Below are positions 25,157 to 37,436 of a stretch of DNA of 64,000 bases, in pieces. The notes below the pieces were generated by a model, which saw nothing but the letters and a program-made list of their open reading frames with translations, searched no databases and had not been told where the DNA came from. Each line of letters starts with the position of its first letter. Position 1 is the stretch's first letter. The stretch covers positions 6,125,474 to 6,189,473 of the forward strand of contig NC_056002.1 of NCBI RefSeq assembly GCF_018446385.1, given 5' to 3'. Source of the stretch: Zingiber officinale. Taxonomy: Eukaryota; Streptophyta; Magnoliopsida; Zingiberales; Zingiberaceae. The position numbers and the translations under genes are program-made.

Positions 25157-27254
25157 GAGCTTGAGACACACATGGATGGTTTGAAATTTCATATCATGTT
25201 ATGTGGCACGATCGAAATGTATCATTTCAATAAATTTCTTAAACTCAATACTATTCAGCACGAGTATTATCTCTTGTGTCGTGTCAATCATGCGGATGAG
25301 TAACATGTCATGGCAACACTTGACACTCTTTGGCATGCTATAATATAGGTAAAGATGAATTGAAATCCCATTATTATTTTTTAAACTCATGGTCATACAA
25401 AACAATATCAATATTATACCCTTCTAGACGGAACACAAAATTTGAACTTAAGTACATGGTTGCCTTATCTTCTTTTTCTTACTTTATCTCCTTCCTTTCT
25501 TCCTCCACCTCCAATTCTCCATTGGCACCATACATCAAAATGCTAGCATGATAGAAACCAATATTATTCCAGTCAAAAACTAAAAATTTAGCACTACTCA
25601 AGATCTTGAATCTTGCAAATATGTTTGGGCTATGCTAGGGTATGGATTGGCGCCAACTCTAATTTGCTAGGCTAGGTATGGGTTTAGTGGAGCAGGGTCA
25701 CAATTAGCTGAGGTTGTGCCTATAATCTGCCTAATCCATGATGTGAGTATTATAATAAGGTATTTCCATCCAAGTGACAAGTGATTTTGGGACGAAGTGG
25801 CTCCACCCAATTTCTACATGATCACAAAAGCAATGTCTCAATTTTGATAAACTTGGAATTCAAGGCAATGAAAGAGAATATGAGTCATTTCCTCCCTTCA
25901 ATCGTACATGGTTAAGATCATGAAACTTTCCCAATAAAGAATCTTGGCATTTTGGGGTTCTTAAATTAATTTGGAATGGAAAGAGGTACACCCCGCCTTA
26001 AAAGGAAGTGTTGAAGCTACAATGCTCCATATCCATAGTACCACATGAACAAATGTGATGGTCTAAGGTGCCAATATGTTTCTTTTCCATTGACGATTGA
26101 AAGTGAGGAACACAGGCACCAATTTGAGGCCATTACCAACTAGACCAGCAGGTGGAGTTTACTGTCTTTTTGTCTGAATCTTATACAACCTAAAAAATAA
26201 ATAAATAAAAGGACAAATTAAGCCTAATCCATACAAAGAGATGAGTAAGCATTTTTTCCATCCATCCTAGAAAACACAGAATTTTAGATCTTTTTCTCCT
26301 TCTCCTCCCTCATTTCTTTTATAGAAAAGGCATCTAAAGTAACAAACAAGGCACAAATGAACAGCTTGCAAGCTACTCAGATTAGACTAAAAGGCTTGGG
26401 CATTGTATTAAATGGCAAGTAATGCCTAGTGACTTGACACAACTCCGTGAATGTGAGCTTGTGCCCAACCTAATTTTGGTCAGTTATATTTGATATCTCT
26501 CCATTAAGCTCTATGTAAAGTTCCATCATTAGTATTACCTAAGTTATTTAGATCCCTGAACTAAAGTTTTCTTGGTGTAGCTAGTGGCCCCTCCCATCTT
26601 AACTAAGCAAGAAGCAGAGTCACCATGGAACAAAAAATCAAAGTCTATGATTCAACTCCAAATGAGATTTAGAGAGAGAGAGAGAGATTACAAACAAAAT
26701 GATTGAAAGTGTAATTTTATATTGAGCCCAAGTATCTTAAATATGTATATTAATCAGGAAAAATATAATCCAAGGACTTGGAAAATAAGTGTAGTTGCCA
26801 TTAAAACTTTAAGTTGTAACTTTAACAAGTCTTTGTTAGTCTATGTTGAGGGAAGTCGGATTGTAATTTATAAATACAATGCACATCGCTTGACCCAAGG
26901 AATGCAATCAATCCCTTTTCACTACCAAAGTTGCTTCCCTGTAATAAGTAATATTAAGTTGTTAATATAGGTTGCTTCAAATTCCAATCCCAAAGTTTGA
27001 CGAGCTTTAAGCCAGTCTTTTTTGTGTAATCAAAACTCTAATTCTTCTAAGACCAATTTTGTTCAAGATTGTTTAACAAATAGAAAGGATCAATAAAATT
27101 AATCTCTTCAGCATAATTCCAAAAATATGTGCTACAAATATACAATTTTGGAGAGGAAATTATTTCTTTGAGGAGATTGGCATTTGAAAGTTCAATTATA
27201 TCGGAAAAAAATGGAGTTTCGAATGAACCTCTGTGGGCTTCGGGTGAAAAAGCA
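25157..27254. other. Spacer downstream of the UP3-like gene
   Basis: No gene is recognised. It includes a short GA microsatellite (about 26668-26685), and the part nearest 27254 should be the UP3-like 3'UTR. Short frames are chance. Confidence 0.4.
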
Positions 27255-28070
27255 TCAAAGGCTAGCATCGTCAGGTGGCGGAACAACAAAATCAAGCACA
27301 ATGAAGCTCTCCAAAAGCGGCCTGACCTTCTCTTTAACCGAATCAACCAAATCCTTCTGTCTCGCATCCATCGCATCGAGCTCTTCCAGGCTACTAAAAA
27401 ACGCCAAAAGCCCCACGCCGTGCCCCTTGGCCCTCGCCGGCGAGAAATTTTCCCCGAAACTCACCTGCGTGACCGCGGCCGGTGAAGAGGCCTTGACCTT
27501 GGAGAGGGTCTCCATGAGCTCCGCAGTGGCACCTTCCTTCGGCTTCGCGAGGGTGAGCCGCATCGCCGACCCTGGCGGTGGCACCACCGGACCATCGAGA
27601 TCGACGACCCAATCAACAGCCATGACGTCATCGGAGATGGGGAGCCCGAGCTCCATGACGACAGCCATGTGGGCGGGGTGGGCGGAGTAGGTGGCAAGGT
27701 CTTCTTTGGATCGGTAGCGGCTGTGAAGCAAGTGGGTAAACCCGGAAGCGGAGGCGGCGGAGGATCGGTGGCGGAGGATAGGACCGGCAGTGAGGTGGCT
27801 GACGACGTCGAGGGAGACCAAGGATCGCAGGCCGGACATCATGGCATCGATCTTGGACTGGTCAGTGGACTCCCGGATCTTGAAGAGGACCACGTGCTCG
27901 ACGGTGGAGACGGCAGCCATGGCAGCGGTGTTGGGGGAGGAGGAGGAGGAGAAGGATAGCGTGGCGGAGGGGCGGAGATGATGTGAGGAAAAAAGCCGAG
28001 GGGCAGAGCTGAGGGATCTGAAGGGTAAGCGAGGGCGGTGAAGATTAGGGAAGGTTTTCAGACACGCCAT
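27255..28070 (-). CDS. UP3: UP3-like stress-responsive A/B barrel (double DABB) protein, probably plastid-targeted
   Basis: An uninterrupted 271-codon frame starting at ATG 28070. Residues 1-50 are rich in Ser, Arg, Pro and Phe with almost no acidic residues, as in a chloroplast transit peptide; a second Met (MAAVSTVEHVVLFK) lies at about 51. Two dimeric alpha/beta-barrel (stress-response A/B barrel) domains follow at about 56-155 and 165-262. Conserved blocks are EHVVLFKIRE, FTHLLHSRY, AVDWV, GENFSPARAKG and the ending FIVLDFVV. Arabidopsis UP3 (At2g31670) has the same transit peptide plus two domains. The biochemical role of the family is not established; single-domain relatives such as HS1 are linked to stress and antimicrobial activity. 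The gene is GC-rich and intronless, with no damage. Confidence 0.9.
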   Translation of the reverse strand: MACLKTFPNLHRPRLPFRSLSSAPRLFSSHHLRPSATLSFSSSSSPNTAAMAAVSTVEHVVLFKIRESTDQSKIDAMMSGLRSLVSLDVVSHLTAGPILRHRSSAASASGFTHLLHSRYRSKEDLATYSAHPAHMAVVMELGLPISDDVMAVDWVVDLDGPVVPPPGSAMRLTLAKPKEGATAELMETLSKVKASSPAAVTQVSFGENFSPARAKGHGVGLLAFFSSLEELDAMDARQKDLVDSVKEKVRPLLESFIVLDFVVPPPDDASL

Positions 28071-30310
28071 GGGCTTTCTTCTGTAAGGTCACGCCCTGCT
28101 TTGTGGTTGTTGGCGTCGGTCGTGGGTTTTAATAACGGCGCCGGTCCACGTTAAAGTCGTCACGTTTTGCAGGAGTACATGTTACACTCTTCTGGTGTAC
28201 GCATTTAACGGGCGGGTTAACCAAAATCCGCGTTTAAATTTGATATTTATTAAACGAGGTAACAAAAATTAAAATTTATCGAAGGATATATTTCATTTAA
28301 AAATATCTTTTTCCTCTGCAATTTTAAATAATATAAAAAATTAAAATGTAATATTATTTAATCATTTTGATCCTTAAATTTTAATTAAAATATTTTAGAT
28401 AAAAATTTTAGTAGTATGCTTTGATTTGATTATTAAATTTTTACTATCATGAATGAGCTTAGTTTGATTAAATTATGATTAATTTTTACCTATTACGTGG
28501 TTCCAAAATTATGATCGAACTAATTGTGAAATTACAACCGTCGACTCGGGCTCTTGCTCCTCCGTTGTCAAATTCTAACCATGATCATGCTGAGAACGAC
28601 CTCCTAAATTCACCTTCTAGTATAATTTAGATTTCGTCGACGATGGCCGCAGGCAATCAATTGCCTGTGACAAGTGAGATAGGAGGATAAGGAAATTTTG
28701 GGACGGAGAATCCTATCTCATAAGATCTCATAAGGAAGGGCTGAGGGATATTTTGGAGTGCTTAATTTGATAATTCGAAATTTAAATTGTGTGATTTGAG
28801 ATTTAAAAACTTTTAGGCGTTGGTTGACTAAACTACCATAAAATTTATCATATTAAACTATGCTAAAAAGGGCTTAGTCTGTATATTAAAATAATCCTTT
28901 TTTTCCAATTGGTCACTCAGAATTATAATCTTTCAATATAAAAACGATCGGTCCGATTCCGATTCCAAAAAAACTTGAGAAGCATGATTGGTACGGATGA
29001 TCAGCATGATTGGTGATAAAAGATGAATGTGTTTACTCCCAGCACTTTCGTCAATTTATTTCAGGATCAATACGGAGAAAGTAAATCATAGACGACTACT
29101 AATCTTTGGAATAATAACCAGGTCCGGCTCAAGGCATAGATCATTAAGGCATATGCCTAGAGCCCTAATTTTATTGGGGCTAATTAATTAAAGATATTGA
29201 AAAAATTAAATTAGCACCATTAATATTAATTAATTATAAATGTCTTGTTAATTCATTAATGACATCTTGTCAATTATTTCATTATCGATTCCACTTCCTA
29301 TTTATCCCTTGTACTTGTCTTTATTTTCTCATTAATTGTCTACCATAATTTTATATGAGATTTTACTCTACCTTAAATATAATTCATTTTTAAATTGACA
29401 TATTTCTTTCTTTTTTTTTATTATTACTCCGATTCTCATTTTATTTTGCAATTAGTAATATTATTCTTATAAAACATAATAAATTCTTTTCTCCTCAATA
29501 TTTTTTAAAAATCCTAATAATTTTTTCACCAGTACATTGTGCCCTTTTCTTTTTTATTAACGATTTTACATGTTTCTCCTTCCTCACCGATGATACTCAC
29601 AAAGAACGTTTTCTCTTCTTTGTCGATAATATTTCTTCCTCGCTCTTTCTTTTTATTTCTCGATAATAATACGAATTAGAGATTTTTTATCATAAAATAT
29701 AAAATATAAAATAAAATGTATTAGTAAAAATAAAATTTTGAAAATTAAAATTAATAAACTCTATTTGACATTCTAACTAAAAAGTTAAATAATTTAATAA
29801 TTTTATTAATAAAAAATAAAATTATTATCACAGAAAACTAAATTTTATATAAAAATTAGTTTTTCTAAAAAATAATATTTAATTCTTTTTAATAACTAAT
29901 TTTAAAAATATTTTTTTAAAATTATTATTAAAGATTTAGCCAACAAAATATTATCCAATGCAGGAATAGTTACGTCTAATCAGAAAAGATGAATTAATTT
30001 TCGAAAGAATTTTTAAATCCAAAAAAGTTAAATTTACGCGTGTGGAAATTATTCAGTGATTGCAGCTCGTTCATGCTATAGCTACTGTCCAGTTAGCGTG
30101 CTCAAAACGGTGTCTCCATCTAAAATATTAAATCAAATTATTTCCAAAATAAGAATAATATTTTAATTATAGTTTTAAAAATAAATAATACTTTTTAAAA
30201 ATTTTATCTGTCATCAAATAGCCGGAGCATCTGGCGGACTAGATAACATAATGACGTGGCTGACTTCTCGAATCTCCATCTAAGTTCCCGGATAGTTATT
30301 TTTTATTCCA
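28071..30310. other. AT-rich spacer 5' of the UP3-like gene
   Basis: 28071-28200 should hold the UP3-like promoter and 5'UTR. The rest is AT-rich without frames. A segment at about 29120-29180 (GGTCCGGCTCAAGGCATA, then CATATGCCTAGAGCCC) resembles one terminus of a plant DNA transposon, but no partner end was found. Confidence 0.35.
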
Positions 30311-32500
30311 ATTTTTTATCGGAATAAGTTTTAAAATATCTAAATTATATATCATAATATTAAAATTACTAAATAATATATCAATTTTTTGTTTTACCCT
30401 CGTCTTTAAATTAATTTGACTAAAAAAAATCAATTAAATTATTTTATTTTATTTAAAAAATTTATCAATCAATTTCAACCAAAATCGACTAATGGACCTA
30501 GAAATCTTGGAATGATATAAAATTAATTTATATATATTCATCTAGTTCTCTTGATCGTGAAAAGTATTATAAATATCAATTTGACCTAATATATTGAGAG
30601 CAGTGATTTTTTTAAATATAAATTAATTTTTTAGATACATTTGTGTTTAAAAAATTATTGCTCTTACGTCAAATTGATATTTAATAATATTTTTATAATC
30701 AGAAAAACTAGACGAACAAAAAAAAAAACTCATTTAATGTCATTTAAGGTTTCTAGGTCCATTATACTGAGAGCATTAATTTTTTGAAATTATGGCTGGA
30801 TGAACCTAAGAGCTCGGAATAAAGTGAAATCTGTCCCCGGGGCCATGATGTCATGGTAGGGCATTCAGGTTGTCACCCAGACACTCACAGTTTGAACCTC
30901 AGCGAAGACGTATTTGCAAGAATTTTCCCTCCAAATGGGGGCGTAACCAAAGGATGATGGACTTCTGGACTGGTTGCTACGTGTGCTTCTTGGTTTATCT
31001 TGGTGCCCGGTGGAAAACTTCTGTGGGGCCGGATCGATTACTTCTAGGGTGCGTTTGGTTCGGGGTTATTCTTGATAACCTTGGTTATCCATCCAAAGTT
31101 ATCAACAAAAACCTTGTTTGGTTTAGGTATTCGATGATTCCCGAGTAATGTTCCATGCAGCCCAGAATCGGAAAACCTCAGAAAACTAAGGTTTTTCTTG
31201 ATTCCGGGGTTAACGAATTTTTTTTACCAAAAATACCTTTCGATAAGAAAAAATTGTAAAAAAAATAATAAAAAATGTAAAAATAAAATAAAAAAATGTT
31301 TAAAAAATTTTAAAAATGTAAAAATTTTAAATTTTTTAAAAATAAATATTTTTTAAAAATAAAAAAAATTAAAAAATATAAATTTTAAAAATAAAAAATT
31401 TAAATTTTAAAAAATCAAAAATAAAATAAAATAAAATAAATAAAAAATTTATAAAAATGTAAAAATTTTAAAAATTTAAAAAATTTAAAAAAAATTAAAA
31501 TTTAAAAATGTAAAAAAATAAAAAAATATAAAAAATAAAAAATAAAAAAAGACATAAAAAGTAAAAAAGATATACAAGAAAAAGAAAAGTAAAAAAAACA
31601 TAAAAAAATAAATAATAATAATAATAATAATAATATGTATAGTTGATTCTGTAACTGAGGGTAATACAGTAAAATATTAAACTAAGGTATTCATTAAAAC
31701 CTTCAAACAAACAAGTTTTTGTTGCATTACCTAGGTTGAACCAAACAACATTTGGTTATGTTTTATTCCTTATAACCTTAGTTATGTGATTACCTGGTAA
31801 TCACATAACCAAGGTTATATATGATAACTTGAACCAAACGCACCCCTAGGGATAGTCAATGAGGCTAACTGGGATTATTATTTTTTTCGGAGTAAAGGAA
31901 TAAAGTGAAACCAGATCTTATGAGTTATCAAAACTCTCAAATATTAATTTGCCCCAATATATTGAGAGCAATGATTTTTTAAACACGAATTAAATTTTTA
32001 AATACATTCGTATTTAAAAAATCATTACTCTTAATATATTGTGTCAAATTAATATTTGATAACATTTTTACAATTAGGAGAACTAGACGATCACATAGGA
32101 ACTGATTTTATGTCATTTCGAGTTATCTAAATCCATAGTCGGTTTCAACCAAAATCGACTGATGGATATAAAGACTTCGAAATGACATAAAATAGTTCAT
32201 ATGTGTTTATCTAGTTCTTTTGATTGTAAAAATATTATCAAATATCAATTTGATCGAATATATTTAGAGTAATATTTTTTTTTAAAGATGAATTAATTTT
32301 TCAAATATATTTATATTTAAAAAAATCACTACTCTTACTATATAGATTTTGACCAAAATTCCATAATTTTTTTTAAACGCATAGAAAAAAAATTAGTTGA
32401 ATTAATTTAAAGATGAGGGTAAAACAGAAAACAAATATATAATTTAATAATTTTAAAATTATGATAAATGATTTAGATAATTTGAAAATTTATCTATTGG
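30310..32500. mobile_element. ~2.2 kb foldback region with inverted arms
   Basis: About 30330-30440 (with TGTTTTACCCTCGTCTTTAA) is matched in reverse complement by about 32400-32480 (TTAAAGATGAGGGTAAAACA). Inside, a smaller hairpin unit (CTAGTTCT..TTGAT, CAATTTGACC..ATATTGAGAG, and its complement) occurs at about 30490-30770, 31925-32140 and 32160-32345. The whole is AT-rich and non-coding and encloses the MITE at 31047-31845. The outer limits are approximate. Confidence 0.5.
31047..31845. mobile_element. PIF/Harbinger-like MITE with 3 bp TSD
   Basis: Perfect 15 bp terminal inverted repeats GGGTGCGTTTGGTTC (31047-31061 and its complement ending at 31845) are flanked by a CTA duplication (31044-31046, 31846-31848). 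The interior (31200-31640) is an AT-rich run of short A/T blocks with an ATA/TAA microsatellite. A near-perfect palindrome at about 31781-31810 is built from GGTTATGTGATTACC. The minus-strand frame at 31495-31710 is low-complexity and not a gene. Confidence 0.8.
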
Positions 32501-32639
32501 ATGGGATAAGAAATTCTGTTTTTTTTCAATAAAACGGAGGTCGAGCCGGGCCGATTGACCGGCTTGGTTTGAAAAATAAAATTCGACCAATCGGCGATCG
32601 CTAAAGGATGTCGGTGACTGTTTAAGCTCCTGGCGGCGG

Positions 32640-33568
32640 AGAGGAGAGGCAGGCGAACACGCAAGAGGAGCCACCCGGCTGCTTGTCTCATTCTCCGCAG
32701 CGGGATTTTTGTTCTCATTTTCTCGTCGATCGATCTCTCTTCTTCTCTCTCTCTCAAAAAGAGATTCGAGGGAATCGCTGATACCTTCGAGGCTTCGCCC
32801 CCATCGATTTCACCATCTCCTTGCTCCCCCGCATCTCCTAGGTTTGTCGCACAAAAAGCACCAGTTTGACACAACAAAGGTCGGCCTCTCGCTCCGTGTC
32901 GTGTGTTTACAAGTTTCTATCGCACTGAAATCTCTTTCTTCATGCGTTTTATCCATCAAAGATCGTCGCTTAGCGGACAAATTTGGCTTCCGGAGCCGAT
33001 CCGCTTTTTTTGTGTTTTTTGCTCCATCTTTTTCTGCCATTCGAGATGGAACCGCAGTGATAAAGTTTTATTTGTACCATATTTTTTTCACGATAGGGTT
33101 CCTTTTGACGATCTAATGAACTTTTTTTTCTTCTTCTTCTTCGTTGATTGTTCGTATTGATTGATTCAAAGTGGGATTTGCGACATGAACCAAGGCGAGA
33201 GCATTTTCTCCGTGGGGAACTGGAGAAGCTTTTGTGCGCCAGGATACAAAAAGAGCCGCGCTGCTCCATCTGATCTCGTTTTCCTCTCTGAAAAGGAGCT
33301 GCAGCGGCCATTATCTCTCGACACTTACTGTCTCTCGTGCCCTAGTGAATCGCGACAAATTTTCAATAGATTCCCTCTTCTCTCTCTTTCTCTCAGTCCT
33401 TGCTCTGCATCTCTCTTTCTGTAGACTGGAACTCAGCTTGCGCGCCGTATTTTTTTATCGCCGATATTATACTTTTTCTGTGTTCTCCGTCTTCCACTGG
33501 AAAAAGTCCTCGACTTTGATACGATTAATTGATTATTTTGCAGGGCCTTTTGGCGATCGAGGTAAGGG
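32640..33568 (+). promoter_or_regulatory. Probable 5'UTR with a ~700 bp leader intron for the ELF4-like gene
   Basis: A CT-rich stretch (32735-32760) typical of plant 5' leaders precedes a candidate donor CTAG|GTTTGT (intron from 32842). The candidate acceptor is TTTTGCAG (ending 33543), 25 bases before the ATG. The interval is open in several frames but shows no conserved protein. Leader introns are common in short plant regulatory genes. The splice sites are inferred. Confidence 0.45.
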
Positions 33569-33898
33569 ATGATGGAAGGGGATAGCTTCTCCGGGTTCGG
33601 CAACGGAAGTCAAGTCGACGGCAAGGTCTTCGCGACCTTCCAAAAGAGCTTCCTCCAGGTGCAGAGCATCTTGGACCAGAACAGGCTGTTGATCAACGAG
33701 ATCAATCAGAACCACGAGTCCAAAATCCCCGACAACCTCACCCGCAACGTCAGCCTAATTCGCGAGCTCAACAACAACATACGACGCGTCGTCGACCTCT
33801 ACGCCGACCTCTCCGTCTCCTTCACCAGGTCCATGGACGCTTCCTCGGAAGGGGACTCCGAAGGGAAGTCCGGCCACAAGAGGAACAGACCTCTGTAA
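33569..33898 (+). CDS. EFL: ELF4-like (DUF1313) circadian clock protein
   Basis: An intact single coding exon of 109 codons, MMEGDSFSGFGNG to KRNRPL. The first of two adjacent ATGs is taken as start; the second, giving MEGD, matches the usual family N-terminus equally well. The DUF1313 domain spans about residues 18-90, with FQKSFLQVQSILDQNRLLI, NEINQNHESKIPDNL and RNVSLIRELNNNIRRVV, a region that forms an alpha-helical hairpin dimer. ELF4 works with ELF3 and LUX in the evening complex, which represses PIF and PRR genes at dusk. ELF4-like proteins are close paralogues, and the NHESKIPDNL block and short tail point to the ELF4-L2/L3/L4 type rather than ELF4 itself. Upstream lies a probable spliced leader. 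Downstream there is a GA-rich stretch in the 3'UTR. Confidence 0.92.
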   Translation: MMEGDSFSGFGNGSQVDGKVFATFQKSFLQVQSILDQNRLLINEINQNHESKIPDNLTRNVSLIRELNNNIRRVVDLYADLSVSFTRSMDASSEGDSEGKSGHKRNRPL

Positions 33899-36049
33899 TT
33901 AGCAATCAAACAATTAGTCGAGAGAAACCGAGAGAGAGATAGAGAGAGAGGAGAGAGTGTCACAGATTACACAAGTTAGGATTCAGAATTGTGCAAGTTT
34001 GGAGGTGAGAGGAGGAGACGAAGTAACTCGCAGAGCAAAATAACAGATGATTTTACCTGCATTGTAGTAATTAATCATCATGTCATTGCAGCACTGGAAA
34101 GCTATCAACATGTGTGTGTTCCAAATTTACTAATGTTTTCTGCATGGTGTTTTTGTGCTCGGTTGTTGCTGATAATTTCATTGTCATGGTATCAAAGCTT
34201 TTATTCTGCAGATGGAGAGAGATCTTTCCGTCCTTTTTCCTGAGACAGCAAATGACTGCTAGTTAAGTGGGCTCATAAGAGTGCCTTTTAATACATCAGC
34301 AGGTAAGTTTGCTGCATTAGATTAACGTTTTGTCCCCCAATCATGCAATGCTTGTACCATTGTTGGAGAATCTCAAATGAGGGGAGTAGCTGAGCCCTTT
34401 TGACCATTTGTTTATTACCTGATGGTGGGCAGGCACCTGCTGATTGGAGTTCAAACATAACCTGTACAAAAACAGTTCTATATTGCACATGAACATCTCC
34501 ATGAAGGATCAAATCAGTTTGGTCCCTATAGACCTTATCAAAAGTGTTTGGATGATGAAAGCTACATCAATGCTTATCTCCTTATTCAGCTCTGCGTGCC
34601 TTTCCTTCATGCTTGCTGATGTAGCTTGCAGAGGCAGGATTCCACCATAGGTTGACTCGCCAGCAGGGTCTTGGTGGTCCACAGACTCTGATCATGCTCC
34701 TTGTCTTCTTGAGTTTGCTGATTCCGGCAAATATTATCATATGAAATGAGTTAGCTGACACTTCACACTCCTTGTCTTCATGGCTGTTGCAAGCCACCTA
34801 CTATCGTCTTAATCATTTGTTTCTCTGCTGTCAAGTTGCATCAACAGATGGCCCTTATTTAATTGAAGGGTTTACCTTGTATGGTGAAGGGTGTGCAAGA
34901 AGTGTAGTACTAAATAAGATAGTAGTGTGGAGATATTCTCTTTACGGTGTTCGGAGAACATGCATGCACAAGCGGATAAGATCTTGGTGGAAGACACAGC
35001 CTCCCGTTGAATCAATTATTGAAGAAGATAATAATTCAGCGAACAGCCTGGACGAAGAACTGGACAAAAGGCCAATAAAGGGAATCCCTACAAACTTGAG
35101 CCACAGTGCAATGGCATATATTAATGGCAATGGAGATGAATATTATTTGTCCCATTAGGTTGGAAATCGCCATCAGTCAGATGCAGACAAATTCAAATGC
35201 AACTGTAAACTTATCCAGAACTTTGGTATGCGAGGATGGCAAAAGATAGGATCTCTGTCTGCTTTCTGATGGATGCCTCGATGCAGGTCATCAATCAGAA
35301 AAATAATTTCACAAAGTAATTTTCAATGCCACCTCGATTTATAATTTTTTTTTCATAATTTAAGATACTGATTGATCCTGTAATCACCGATGATGAGTTG
35401 GTGTTGTTATTGTAGCTGAAGTTGACTAAGTGGCCAATTATTCAAAAAATAGTAAGAAACGGTGAAGAGACTAACCAAAGTCTAAATAGAAAAGAACATG
35501 AATGAGAGGATTAGAATAATGGTCGGTAAATTCTCCAGCACAGCTACTTCAGCGTCTAAATAAGGTTGGATGTCTAAATAAGTTTCCAATTCCGGAGAGA
35601 ATGAACAAGAAGAATTAATGGTTTTGGATTTTTGAAAGTCTAGATATGTGTGTACCTACGCATGCAAGAGCATGCAACTTTTAATAGAGTTGTAGCTGCA
35701 TATTCAAATTCTCCATGTATTCTGAGATTTCCAGTTATGCTATTTATATTTTCTGAAATTAATGGTTGTATTTTTTTCACATTTTCTAAAGAAAACGGCT
35801 ACGTTGTCGGTATCTTACGTAAGCAATGGCTTCACACCTCGCTTGTGGAGTCGTGAATAATACAAATGCAGAGATTGAACGAAGCCGAGGGTAGTGTGGA
35901 GTCTGAGATGATCTAGAGCTGGGGATTATCCGAAGTTGGGGATGATCTGGAGCCAAGAGTGATGCAGAATCGGGGACGATCTGGAGCTAGAGGCTGTCTT
36001 TTGTCGACTTTGACCTCCACCTTAACAAAACTATTGATTTTTTCTTAGC
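33899..36049. other. 3' flank of the ELF4-like gene and unassigned spacer
   Basis: A GA-repeat at about 33930-33958 lies in the likely 3'UTR. A 128-codon + frame (34772-35158) has a Cys-rich start and an acidic C-terminal half (VESIIEEDNNSANSLDEELD), but I recognise no family and see no splice support. 35880-35990 has four loose repeats of GGGGATGATCTGGAGC-like sequence next to the gypsy remnant. Confidence 0.35.
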
Positions 36050-36574
36050 CACATGACATTTTCCAATTACCTCTAAGCGGGATACATATTCTTTCAGCAC
36101 AACGAAAGCCTTGTCGCAATTTGCATTCGAATCAAACTTGGAAGTCTTCTTCAACACCGTAAAGAAGGGTAGACTCTGACCAGTGAAACGTGAGATGAAT
36201 CGGGAGAGCGTTGTAATGTGATTGACCAGTCGATGCGCTTCTCTAAAATTGTGAGGGAAGGCATATTTTTAAGCGTCTAACCTTCTCGGGGTTGGCTTCA
36301 ATTTTCCATTCGGTCACAATGTACCCAAGAAATTTCCTGCTCTTGACTCCGATTAGACATTGTTGGGGTTGAGCTTGAGCCCGTACCGCCTTAGAGTATT
36401 GTATGTTTCTTCAAAGTCTGAAATTAAATTCTCAGATCAAGCAGTCTTGATTAGAATATTATTTACATAAATCTCAATATTCCTCCCGATTTGATATTTG
36501 AAGACCTGATCCATAAGCCTTTGATAAGTTGTTCCTGCGTTCTTTAAGCTAAACGACATGACAATATTGTAAGT
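36050..36574 (-). pseudogene. Ty3/gypsy reverse transcriptase C-terminal part and RNase H start
   Basis: The minus strand reads SFSLKNAGTTYQRLMDQVFK, then IEIYVNNILIK at the catalytic box (YVDD in active RTs), then a stop, and later LRRYGLKLNPNN and FLGYIVTEWKIEANPEKVR. The sequence matches the Tat/Athila-like group of plant gypsy elements. The catalytic DD has become NN and stops interrupt the frame. It joins the piece at 37437 across an inserted solo LTR. Confidence 0.75.
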
Positions 36575-37431
36575 AACTTAGATTGGTTTTGATGTGATCA
36601 ACCTAATTAAGTTAGACTCTACATTTTTTGATGTCTTGTGTCTAAGTGTGCAGGAACTTATGAATATAAGAAGTCAAGCAAAAGACATAGCTAGCGAGAA
36701 GAATCATACATGAAGTGAGTCGTTAGGCTCAGTGGATCTGAGGGATGATGAGTTGCAGAAAAGTACATCGGAGGACGAGCAGGATGCGCGTGACACTTCC
36801 GAGGGACGAGAAGTCGGGAAGGAAGATTGCTCAAGTAAAAGACCTGATTTGAGTTCACATAAGTTTAACTCTGGATGACCGGAGAATCACCTAAGCGACC
36901 AGACAAAAAATTGGTCAACCTAGAAGATGACCTAGTCCAGTCGCCAAAACCAGTCTTGGCCAGATCAGCGAGTCGTTGCAGCGAGGATCAACACTGGAGT
37001 CCACGTTAGCTGACTCGAAATGCCCAGATCAGGTCCAGACGCCTGGGATGCGAGGATCCATTAGAAAGAAGTCGTTGCAGAGGAGGTTGAGTCGACAACG
37101 TCCAAGCACCTTGGAGTTGCCACGTCAGCCAACAACTAACTTCAACTAGTGAGTTATAAATAGAACTTTGATATTCGAAGTTAAATATAACATGCTTGTT
37201 TTAACTTCTATAATATTCGATTCAATTGCTAGTGTTTTTAACGTTTATAAGAAGATTAATAACCACTCAAGTTGTAACCAAGTAACTTTTCGCCTCGTAC
37301 TTTAATTTATACAAGTTAATTATTTTTTTAATTAACTGTGTGTCCTTGCTAAGTTTAATAGCAAGAGAATTATTATAATTTTAATTGCAGGGCTATTCAC
37401 CCTCTCCCCCCAGCTGGCTTCACTAGGCTTA
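36575..37431 (+). mobile_element. Solo LTR inserted in gypsy RT
   Basis: TAAGT flanks it (36570-36574, 37432-37436). Removing it rejoins the gypsy RT frame as FIISNKTFCFTY|NIVMSFSLKNAG. Inside are the family landmarks TGTGATCAACC, TGTCTAAGTGTGCAGGAACTTA, a GAGTTATAAATAG TATA box and a GGGCTATTCACCC-like 3' end. The terminal bases are degenerate (AACTTAG.. to ..GGCTTA) rather than TG..CA, so the exact ends may be off by a base or two. Confidence 0.65.
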
Positions 37432-37436
37432 TAAGT

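Noticed and set aside
27184-27959. Plus-strand open frames opposite the UP3-like gene
   Set aside because: They are antisense shadows of a GC-rich coding exon; only the minus frame shows conserved domains.
29120-29180. Possible terminus of a DNA transposon (GGTCCGGCTCAAGGCATA)
   Set aside because: No matching inverted end or duplication was found within reach, so no element can be called.
31495-31710. 71-codon Phe/Tyr/Leu-rich minus frame
   Set aside because: Low-complexity A/T sequence with a TAA microsatellite inside a MITE.
34772-35158. 128-codon frame downstream of the ELF4-like gene
   Set aside because: No recognised domain, no splice support and an irregular composition. It could be part of a non-coding or unknown transcript, so I describe it only within the spacer.
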